A stretch of DNA of 10,307 bases from assembly GCA_019090405.1 (NCBI GenBank), contig JAHRVZ010000192.1:1-10307 (forward strand). The letters are read 5' to 3'. Each line of letters opens with the position of its first letter. Position 1 is the first letter of the stretch. The stretch is from Paracoccaceae bacterium (lineage in GTDB: Bacteria > Pseudomonadota > Alphaproteobacteria > Rhodobacterales > Rhodobacteraceae). Made by a program: the position numbers and the translations under genes. This document shows, one piece after another, positions 1 to 6,428 of the stretch. The notes beneath the pieces are model-generated. The model was given only the letters and a program-made list of their open reading frames with translations. It ran no database searches and was not told the DNA's origin.

Positions 1-1050
1 AGTTTTGTGGCTGCCTTGTTCAGTCTGCCATTCGGAATAGGTAGCCCATTTTTTAGATCGCGTGTCCTTTTCTTCCACATCCAGTATCGCCTTGTTCATC
101 TCAAAAAGCACGTTAGCTTTTGAAAGCCCCGACACAGGTATTTCATCCCCAAAAACCAGCTCGATTTGATGACCCGAGACTTTCTTAATGTTATCCAGAT
201 ACGAATTCCTGTTTGTTGGCCTGTTTGAACCAACGCTGGCCAAGGCCGCGCTGCTTTGGCCTGTATGAAGAAAAATTCCGTTTCCCCTATAGGAAAGAAC
301 ACCTCCACAAAGCATGGATTCATCAGATAACAATAGCGCCACGCACCGAAGGACGCCCAGAAAGCTTCTTTCAGACATAGAACGGTGGAACAAATGTATA
401 TTGACGATCTTAACCGCTCGTACAAAGGCGTATTGCAGACCCTGTGAAGATGCCTGCAGAACATAGTTTTCGAACGAATTCAGACTAACGAACCTGTCGA
501 TCCCAATAAGGTTGACCGGGTGATCCAAGTTCATCGAACTCTCAGATTGTTTATCGGTTTTCTCAGATGGAAGGGCTGATGCGTGTTCGACACCATACGG
601 CTGCAGGCTGATTTTCTGACGTGCTCTTCCGATCCGCATACGCAGGTCCATAACATCGAATGGTTTGCAAATGTAGTCCGTGGCCCCCTTGGCAAATGCG
701 GAATCCAGGTACTTTCGCTCGCTCATCGCCGTGAGCATCACGATGGGAACACTTGAATAATCAGGATTCTGTCTGATGGTTTCGCACAGATCGATTCCGT
801 TTATCATTGGCATCTGAATATCTAATAGCAGACAGTCAAATGTTCCGGACAAGCTGTCTATCGCAAGCAGGGCTTCAGAGGCGTTGCTGGCAACTTCAAT
901 GTCACAATACCCGCTGGCAGTGAGTGCAATTTGTAGAAACTCGCGAATGTCGGGCTCATCATCCACGACAAGGATGCGGGCCTTTTTGGCCTCAGAACCT
1001 TCTTTGGTTACACAGGGTTCTTGCGACAAAGGCTGGCCTGAATTGAACAA
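1..1050 (-). CDS. Response regulator: receiver domain plus degenerate GGDEF-like domain (3' end cut by window edge)
   Basis: The minus strand is open for 350 codons from a TTG at 1050 to the window edge, so the C-terminus is missing. Residues 24-145 form a CheY-type receiver: ILVVDDE with the acidic pair D30/D31, phospho-acceptor D77 in LLLDIQMP, switch T107 in MLTAM, and K129 in CKPF. All key residues are present, so phosphotransfer from a histidine kinase is expected. After a polar linker (about 150-175), residues 178-265 have the spacing of a GGDEF domain, but the signature position reads RGNGIF (255-260), so diguanylate cyclase activity is unlikely; this assignment is inference. No DNA-binding domain is seen. 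TTG is chosen because CAGGAG lies 6 nt upstream and no in-frame ATG precedes it before a stop. The gene diverges from the kinase operon and could regulate or be regulated with it. Confidence 0.9.
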   Translation of the reverse strand, partial: MFNSGQPLSQEPCVTKEGSEAKKARILVVDDEPDIREFLQIALTASGYCDIEVASNASEALLAIDSLSGTFDCLLLDIQMPMINGIDLCETIRQNPDYSSVPIVMLTAMSERKYLDSAFAKGATDYICKPFDVMDLRMRIGRARQKISLQPYGVEHASALPSEKTDKQSESSMNLDHPVNLIGIDRFVSLNSFENYVLQASSQGLQYAFVRAVKIVNIHLFHRSMSERSFLGVLRCVALLLSDESMLCGGVLSYRGNGIFLHTGQSSAALASVGSNRPTNRNSYLDNIKKVSGHQIELVFGDEIPVSGLSKANVLFEMNKAILDVEEKDTRSKKWATYSEWQTEQGSHKT

Positions 1051-1087
1051 TGGAATCTCCTGATTGGCAGTTAGAGAATTGAACAAT
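1040..1087. repeat. Two direct copies of a 12-bp sequence at the start of the response regulator
   Basis: The plus strand reads GAATTGAACAAT at 1040-1051 and again, identically, at 1076-1087. The copies start 36 bp apart, and the first covers the TTG start codon. A 36-bp spacing is between three and four helical turns. The arrangement could be a regulatory binding site, for example for autoregulation, or chance; no function is known. Confidence 0.55.
1057..1062 (-). promoter_or_regulatory. Shine-Dalgarno site deciding the TTG start of the response regulator
   Basis: The minus strand reads CAGGAG, then six bases, then TTG at 1050. This is the best ribosome binding site in the region. It supports a TTG start, because no in-frame ATG exists between this point and the upstream stop near 1115. 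Confidence 0.7.
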
Positions 1088-1531
1088 AGTTGGAAATTTG
1101 GCCCTAATATGGGTCAGATTGTGGAGGACTTGTGACGATGTAAAGCAAAGGCGACGCATGCAAAGGAATTGACTGCGTTTGCATTTACAAAGCCATGGAT
1201 CAACCACAGTAAACAGAAATCTGTATGCGGAAAGATTGCTGGATTACGACCGCAATCGCTCGCCGTTAGTCAAGTAGTTGTTCGGGCTGGCAGAACCCAG
1301 CGTTCAGGTTAACGCAATTGCCGCGGTTTGGGGCGCTCGGTGACGTTGGCCTTGCGATTTCATTGCTTTGCGCGGGAACCTATTGGGTGCCGCTCAGGGC
1401 TGAGGTTTGGTTGCATGCCTTTGCTTCGACCGATTCACGCCACGGTCTGATCACAATTGGTCCTCACATTGGATCAGATGAATGGGCAAACTGTTTCCAA
1501 ACGCTAATGCAAGACGCAAAGGTTTATCGCT
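1088..1531. other. Divergent intergenic region between the response regulator and the kinase operon
   Basis: About 440 bases separate the divergent genes. Promoters for both should lie here. I could not find a convincing -35/-10 pair: a TTGACT at 1169-1174 has no good -10 box 16-18 bp downstream. I see no Rho-independent terminator, tRNA or obvious inverted repeat. The right half contains a weak 78-codon ORF listed separately. Confidence 0.5.
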
Positions 1532-1554
1532 TTGAGTGCCGAGACCATGCATAA
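1318..1554 (+). CDS. Doubtful small ORF overlapping the kinase start
   Basis: An open frame of 78 codons starts at a TTG at 1318 and ends at 1554, overlapping the kinase start by 8 nt (ATG) or 23 nt (TTG). It has no ATG start at its head, only a weak AGG upstream, and the third-position base composition is uninformative. I do not recognise the product: there is a mildly hydrophobic N-terminal stretch (residues 5-25), then a polar region with Trp and Cys. It could be a leader gene coupled to the kinase or simply open sequence in the 5' untranslated region. I favour the second reading. Confidence 0.18.
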   Translation: MPRFGALGDVGLAISLLCAGTYWVPLRAEVWLHAFASTDSRHGLITIGPHIGSDEWANCFQTLMQDAKVYRFECRDHA

Positions 1555-2842
1555 GTTCGAAAGTCAGCCGGATGAGCTGGCGCAAGGCACCAAGCTATTA
1601 CATGGCCAATACCAAATCGAACGTTTTTTGGGTCGAGGTGGTTTCGGAATCACCTATTTGGCCCGAGACAGTCTTGACCGGCAAGTCGTCATCAAAGAGT
1701 GTTTTCCATCGGAACTTTGCTGTCGGGTTGACAGCAAAGTTCAATCCCGCTCGTTGAGCAACAATCAAAAGTACAGCACGGTTGTGAGTCATTTTGTGCG
1801 AGAAGCCCGACGATTAGCCAAGTTTAAGCATCACAATATTGTCGGTGTCCACCAGGTTTTCGAAGAAAACAACTCGGCATATATGGCGCTTGATTTCATT
1901 GATGGGACTGACTTTCAAAGCATTCTGGAGAGCGATCCAGATCGCATGACGCCACAACTTATTCAGCAGTTGCTGAGGGTTTCGCTCAAGGCAATTGATT
2001 ATATCCACAAGCAGTCAATCTTGCATCGGGATCTTTCGCCGGACAATTTCCTTTTAGATTCTGATGACAATGTGACGCTAATTGATTTTGGGGCTGCACG
2101 TGAGTACGCAAGCAGTGAGGCCTGCGGACTATCTGCGATGATTGCGGTAAAAGAAGGTTATTCTCCACATGAGTTCTATTTAACAGACGCCAAACAAGAT
2201 TGCTCAAGTGATCTTTATTCACTGGCCGCAACTTTTTACAAACTTGTGACAGGCAAGGCTCCGCCCGATAGCCAGAAACGCCTGGCCGCTTTGGCCGCTG
2301 AAGACGACGATCCGTACCAACCATTGGCAGGCTCGTCAGACGCCTACAGTGAGAGCTTTCTGTCCTCACTAGATCAAGCATTGATGTTTCTGCAAAAGAA
2401 TCGAATTCAGACTGCCGAGGATTGGATTGAAATGCTGGACGCGCAACCCGTCTGGCATCCAACAATCCAACCGGACCGTGATCTGCAATCCAAAATTGCC
2501 CGATTGGTAAGAGATGTAAACAGCGTCTTGGAGCCAAGGCTTCCAGCAAGCCTGATGAAAAAGAACAAGGCCCAGCGGGAAAGTCCTGAAGCTCCGGCAA
2601 AGAAGGAAATCCAGCAGGTCGATATATTCGGAAACCAAATCGACGATGTTGATGCGTGGTTGCGTGAACAAGACAAGAAACAGCGTTTACGACGCAACTC
2701 GAATGCCGATTCAAATAACAAAACCAACCGAACTCGGGTCAAGCCTGGTGATGCTAAAGAAAAGTCGGGCTGCGCAAAACCTCCGAAACTTTTTAGCGGG
2801 AACAATGTGCAACGTCGCCCGAAAAACCCAATTGCGTATTAG
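1547..2842 (+). CDS. Soluble Hanks-type serine/threonine protein kinase
   Basis: The product, 431 residues from the ATG at 1547, is a eukaryotic-like Ser/Thr kinase. Residues about 20-285 form the kinase domain: glycine loop GRGGFG (29-34), ATP-anchoring lysine K50 in VIKE, catalytic loop HRDLSPDN with D162, and metal-binding DFG at 180-182. The lysine usual after HRDL/I is serine here. The usual APE segment reads GYSPHEFY, close to the GYSPPEQY form common in bacterial kinases. All catalytic residues are present, so activity is expected. The C-terminal 130 residues are polar and basic and probably disordered. No transmembrane segment is seen, unlike PknB or PpkA, so it should be cytoplasmic. 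An alternative TTG start at 1532, behind AAGG, would add five residues. It is the first clear gene of the operon and lies 18 nt before the FHA gene. Confidence 0.95.
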   Translation: MHKFESQPDELAQGTKLLHGQYQIERFLGRGGFGITYLARDSLDRQVVIKECFPSELCCRVDSKVQSRSLSNNQKYSTVVSHFVREARRLAKFKHHNIVGVHQVFEENNSAYMALDFIDGTDFQSILESDPDRMTPQLIQQLLRVSLKAIDYIHKQSILHRDLSPDNFLLDSDDNVTLIDFGAAREYASSEACGLSAMIAVKEGYSPHEFYLTDAKQDCSSDLYSLAATFYKLVTGKAPPDSQKRLAALAAEDDDPYQPLAGSSDAYSESFLSSLDQALMFLQKNRIQTAEDWIEMLDAQPVWHPTIQPDRDLQSKIARLVRDVNSVLEPRLPASLMKKNKAQRESPEAPAKKEIQQVDIFGNQIDDVDAWLREQDKKQRLRRNSNADSNNKTNRTRVKPGDAKEKSGCAKPPKLFSGNNVQRRPKNPIAY

Positions 2843-2860
2843 AATTGAAGGACAACAAAA

Positions 2861-4087
2861 ATGAAATTCATTCGAGACATAATTTCCGAGAAAACCCGGC
2901 TTTCTGCTGAGAGCGGCACTGCTTTGCCTCATTCTGAATCGAATTTGTTTCTGCCGCAGACTGAAGCGCAGCCACCGGAATCAGATTTGGATTCTGTTGA
3001 TATAAATCAATCGTTTAGGGGGGCTTCGGAAACAACATCCTTGGCCGACAAACGAACTGCAACCCCAGTCAGTTGGGATGCGTTTACGAAGAACGAAAGA
3101 TCAGAGGCAGACGGCGAACCGGAATTCATAGGTGAGGCGGGTTTTGCATCGGACGAGGACGCGAGAAATCTATTTGATGCAGTAGATTCAATGGACGTTG
3201 AATATGTAGAGTCGTTGTTTCAAGACGACGCGCCAAACGGCGTCCAGGATGTGGCCCAGCCTGATTCAGACCATGCGACCGGCACGACAGTAAGAGAAAT
3301 TATTGGCAGGGCAGGTTTCGTTGGATCGAAACCACCAACAATCGACGAAATGCTTGCGGAACCACAGCTAAATTCGGCAGAAACCAAGGTGGTTCACCCG
3401 CGCAAGGAACGCCTGCCGGACCCGCAGGTTGTCCCGGACGATGGGGCCAAAAATGAAGCTTCATCAGCAAGCGTTGAAATTCCCGCAGTACCCACCCCAC
3501 AGCCTGAGCAACCACAATCCCCAAGGGCAGATGCAAGCAACTTTGTTGCTGGCCTTGCCGAGATGGTGAATGTCCCGGCACCAGCTGTTGGGCGCGGGGC
3601 CGCAAGAGCAGGGCGCGTGAAAACCAGACTGCTTGGTTTTAACCATCGGCGAAATGCGGCGTCTGATCCTTTTGCGAATCGCACACAACAAAGTGCGGCT
3701 GGGATTACACAGTTCCCGGTTGGCTGGCTTATCGTCGTCGACGGGCCAGGGGAGGGATCGGCATTTACCCTGTTTGATGGGGTGTCCCAAATTGGACGGG
3801 GCAGTGATCAAACGGTTTGCCTGGACTTTGGCGACAACAGTATCTCACGAGAAAACCACGCTGTTGTTGCCTATGACTCAGAAAATAAAAAGTTTTTTCT
3901 GGGACACGGAGGCAAAACAAATCTAGTCCGACTTGAGAATCGACCAGTTCTGAGTACCGAGGAAATGGTGTCGGGAAATGAGATTCGGATTGGCGAAACG
4001 ACGCTGCGCTTTGTTGGGCTTTGTGGCAGTGAATTCCAGTGGAAGAAAACACCAAGAGAAGATCGTCAGAATGCTACATTCAGCTAA
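2861..4087 (+). CDS. FHA-domain protein with long disordered N-terminus
   Basis: The 408-residue product has two parts. Residues 1-285 are acidic, rich in Ser, Pro, Glu and Asp, and probably disordered; they contain two copies of an I-G-x-A-G-F motif at 90-95 and 148-153. Residues about 289-395 form an FHA domain: IGRGS (311-315), then SISRENH with S329 and H333, a typical S-x-x-H signature, then a turn containing GKTNLVRLENRPV and final strands with IRIGETTLRF. FHA domains bind phospho-threonine, so this should read marks made by the upstream kinase, perhaps on its own tail. The ATG at 2861 has GAAGGA 8 nt upstream. The gene overlaps the next one by 17 nt. The FHA call is firm; the partner is inference. 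Confidence 0.92.
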   Translation: MKFIRDIISEKTRLSAESGTALPHSESNLFLPQTEAQPPESDLDSVDINQSFRGASETTSLADKRTATPVSWDAFTKNERSEADGEPEFIGEAGFASDEDARNLFDAVDSMDVEYVESLFQDDAPNGVQDVAQPDSDHATGTTVREIIGRAGFVGSKPPTIDEMLAEPQLNSAETKVVHPRKERLPDPQVVPDDGAKNEASSASVEIPAVPTPQPEQPQSPRADASNFVAGLAEMVNVPAPAVGRGAARAGRVKTRLLGFNHRRNAASDPFANRTQQSAAGITQFPVGWLIVVDGPGEGSAFTLFDGVSQIGRGSDQTVCLDFGDNSISRENHAVVAYDSENKKFFLGHGGKTNLVRLENRPVLSTEEMVSGNEIRIGETTLRFVGLCGSEFQWKKTPREDRQNATFS

Positions 4088-5024
4088 GTTTCATTATGAC
4101 GCTTCCTCGGCGCTAAGCCAGGGACAGCGTGATAATCAGGAAGATGCAATTGTCGCGGATTTCCCCGTAGACACGGAAATGGGATTTGCCGTGTTGTCTG
4201 ACGGTATGGGTGGACATGCGTCTGGCGATGTGGCCAGCAAGATTGTGGTCACAGAAGTCTTCAGCGAACTTAAGCTGATGGCGGGCGACCCGGACGATCT
4301 GGAGCAGAACATTGCTTCGGTCCTGCGCGAAGCGGCTATTGGCGCCAATGAATGCTTGCTTCATCACGCAAATGCCAGTCCGGAATCTCTGGGCATGGGG
4401 GCTACGCTGGTCGCTCCGGTTTTGATCAAAGACCGATTGTATTGGATTTCGATAGGTGACTCTCCTCTTTATCTGTTTCGCAACAATGAACTTCATCGCC
4501 TGAACGAAGATCATTCCCTGACGTCACAGTTTGACTATCTTGTCAGCAAGGGAATGATGGAACCCGAAGAGGCATTGAACCACCCTGACCGCAACTGCCT
4601 GACCTCTGTTCTTGTTGGCAAAGATATCCCTAAGATTGATTGTCCTAACGAACCGATCCAGTTGCTTGTCGGAGACATTGTAATTGCCGCAAGTGATGGG
4701 CTTCAGTTTCTCGCAGAAGAGAAAATAACCGAGGTTCTTGAGGCTCAGTCAGACAATTCCAGCGCAGCAGTAAGTTCTGAATTATTGCGTGTTCTCAAAG
4801 AATTGAATGACCCGGATCAAGACAATGTTTCGGTTTGCATCATCAAAGTGGCGCAACAGCAGACAGAAATAACCAAAGTCCAAGAGCCGATCGCACTGGC
4901 AGCAGTCGAAAGCTCTGGACCGGCTGGTCAGTTGGTAAAGTCCCGAACAATATCTGCGGTCAGCTCAACACCGGGGAAAAAATATCTCTGCAGAGTGTCC
5001 ATTGAGAGAGCCGCAGAACAGTGA
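4071..5024 (+). CDS. PP2C-family serine/threonine phosphatase
   Basis: The 317-residue product has the PP2C (PPM) metal-dependent phosphatase motifs in order: R20-D-N-Q-E-D25 (usual R-x-x-N-E-D), D44-G-M-G-G48 with a metal-binding Asp, GMGATL followed by LYWISIGDSPLYLFR, S208-D-G210, and D251-N252 near the end of the fold. All metal ligands that can be recognised are present, so it should remove phosphate from Ser/Thr and oppose the co-encoded kinase. About 60 residues after the domain are polar and low in complexity. I chose the ATG at 4071 because the protein from there begins like other PP2Cs (short lead, then RDNQED); the frame is open further upstream, but that part lies inside the FHA gene. 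No membrane segment. The stop overlaps the next gene's start (GTGA), indicating translational coupling. It resembles PppA/PrpC/Stp-type enzymes. Confidence 0.95.
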   Translation: MLHSAKFHYDASSALSQGQRDNQEDAIVADFPVDTEMGFAVLSDGMGGHASGDVASKIVVTEVFSELKLMAGDPDDLEQNIASVLREAAIGANECLLHHANASPESLGMGATLVAPVLIKDRLYWISIGDSPLYLFRNNELHRLNEDHSLTSQFDYLVSKGMMEPEEALNHPDRNCLTSVLVGKDIPKIDCPNEPIQLLVGDIVIAASDGLQFLAEEKITEVLEAQSDNSSAAVSSELLRVLKELNDPDQDNVSVCIIKVAQQQTEITKVQEPIALAAVESSGPAGQLVKSRTISAVSSTPGKKYLCRVSIERAAEQ

Positions 5025-6292
5025 CCGGAAATTCCGCGCCTCTTATCGAACAGCTTGATATTGCACTAGGGAATAAGGATTTCCCGGCGAGTCTTCACAA
5101 ATGGGGCCGACAACTGGTGTCACATTTGCGCAAGCCCGTGCAAGTGGCCGTCGTGGGTTTGCCCAATAGCGGCAAGTCGGCGTTGATCAACATGATGCTT
5201 GGTCAGCATGTGATACCGCGGCTTGAGGGTGTGTCGGTTGTTGAGGTTGCAGGCGGAGCAGACTTGCGAACCATGTTTGAAACCGAGGACGGGTCGATCA
5301 CATGGCACAGCGGGCTGCTGATGGATTTGCAGGTTCCTGCCGGAACCATCCGGGCACGACAGGAACTTCCGGATTTGGGTCTGAGCGACCAGAACTTTGT
5401 CGAAATCAATCTGCCGGGTGATTTTGACTACCAGAAGCTTGTCGTAAATCGGGTCACGAAATGGGCCGATATTGTTCTTTGGTGCTCTGAAAATTTTGAT
5501 TCCACAGAACAAAGGTTGTGGATGGATGTTCCGGAAGAAACAAAAGACCATAGCTGTCTGGTTCTGACCAAGGCCGACCAACAATTGATGCGTGGTGTTC
5601 TGTCCAACCGGATTTCCGCCCTGGAAGATTTTGTGACCAAAGAGTTTCTGGGTCTTTATCCGATTGCTACTATTCAGGCGATGGCCGCTCGTAACAGCAG
5701 CAACGAGTTCAACGCTCAGCAGTGGAAATCAAGCGGTGGGAAAGAGCTTTTTGAATGCGTCATGCGGCAGATCCAAAGCGGTCGAACTGCGGATCTGGAT
5801 CAAGTCCAGAATCTGCTAAACTATTTACCACCCGAAATTACGACACCAGGCCGCAACACCGCCGCTGCGGTTTCCAGCATTGCGAAAGATGATCCTGAGC
5901 AGCAGGTTAACCCCGAGAAAACAAAAGATTTTCGCTCACTCGGTGCCGATGCGCAAAACGATCAATTGCTGGATGAGGCGTCTAAGTTTCTTCAGTTTTG
6001 TGCGGATGATATGTTCAAAAAACTGACACATTCCGATGAGATGGATCCGGATCAGGTGCTGGACCAATGTGTCAGAACGGCAAACGCACTGGCAGACCTC
6101 CTGGAAGATGTGAATCCAGGAAATTCTTCTGTCAAAGAAGTTCAAGACGATGTTCTTGAAACAAGCGAATTGATGATGTTGTTGAAACTTGAGAAAGGCG
6201 AAGAAGCTGCGGTCGACGCAGTCACACTTTTACTACAAATGAAAAAGGAAATCTCGGCGCATTCTGAACCCAAAGTGGAAAATTACGCGTGA
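5021..6292 (+). CDS. P-loop GTPase 1 with atypical G3 motif (dynamin-like/TRAFAC class)
   Basis: The 423-residue product has a GTPase domain at about 38-255: the P-loop GLPNSGKS (46-53) and TKAD (183-186) are standard G1 and G4. The G3 position reads NLPG (130-133), with Asn where GTPases normally have Asp contacting Mg2+; hydrolysis may be slow or partner-dependent. A hydrophobic strand with the pattern D-I-V-L-W-C follows G3 and recurs in the third GTPase of this operon. Residues about 310-415 look helical and acidic and may be an oligomerisation or effector-binding region. No membrane segment. The GTG start overlaps the phosphatase stop by 4 nt, with a GA-rich stretch (GAGAGAG) just upstream. 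The family is not recognised by name. The fold class is secure; placement near dynamin-like proteins is inference. Confidence 0.85.
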   Translation: MTGNSAPLIEQLDIALGNKDFPASLHKWGRQLVSHLRKPVQVAVVGLPNSGKSALINMMLGQHVIPRLEGVSVVEVAGGADLRTMFETEDGSITWHSGLLMDLQVPAGTIRARQELPDLGLSDQNFVEINLPGDFDYQKLVVNRVTKWADIVLWCSENFDSTEQRLWMDVPEETKDHSCLVLTKADQQLMRGVLSNRISALEDFVTKEFLGLYPIATIQAMAARNSSNEFNAQQWKSSGGKELFECVMRQIQSGRTADLDQVQNLLNYLPPEITTPGRNTAAAVSSIAKDDPEQQVNPEKTKDFRSLGADAQNDQLLDEASKFLQFCADDMFKKLTHSDEMDPDQVLDQCVRTANALADLLEDVNPGNSSVKEVQDDVLETSELMMLLKLEKGEEAAVDAVTLLLQMKKEISAHSEPKVENYA

Positions 6293-6402
6293 TGTCGGAA
6301 TTCAGCCCTACTTTGACCACATTCAACGCTAATTCTTGTAACGCAATGAGTGACTGCCCGAAGTCTGACGCGCCTTCGGTGCAAGTGCATTTGGTGCCGT
6401 AG
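6292..6402 (+). CDS. Possible 36-residue small protein between GTPases 1 and 2
   Basis: An ATG overlaps the stop codon of GTPase 1 as TGATG and opens a frame of 36 codons ending in TAG at 6400-6402, 26 nt before the start of GTPase 2. The peptide begins MSEFSPTLTT, has two cysteines (about residues 16 and 22), and no hydrophobic segment. There is no good Shine-Dalgarno site, but the overlap would allow reinitiation. It resembles nothing I know. It may be a real small coupling protein or chance use of a 136-nt gap. Confidence 0.3.
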   Translation: MSEFSPTLTTFNANSCNAMSDCPKSDAPSVQVHLVP

Positions 6403-6428
6403 CGAAACAATTTTCCAGCGGAAATAAG

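Noticed and set aside
1169..1197. TTGACT considered as the -35 box of the kinase operon promoter
   Set aside because: The sequence 17 bp downstream (GCCATG) is a poor -10 box.
1986..2714. A 242-codon open frame on the minus strand opposite the kinase gene
   Set aside because: It lies wholly antisense to a kinase whose motifs are intact and in order, and its translation has no recognisable domain.
3978..4070. A longer N-terminus for the PP2C phosphatase
   Set aside because: The extra 31 residues overlap the FHA coding sequence, read like out-of-frame sequence, and the ATG at 4071 gives a normal PP2C start.
1547..5024. Assignment of the kinase, FHA and PP2C genes to a type VI secretion locus
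   Set aside because: No Tss, Hcp, VgrG or ClpV gene is visible, and the kinase lacks the membrane segment of PpkA; the idea can only be tested outside the window.
6370..6382. A small hairpin (five-base stem with a G-T pair) between GTPases 1 and 2, considered as a terminator
   Set aside because: The stem is short and no T-run follows, so termination is unlikely.
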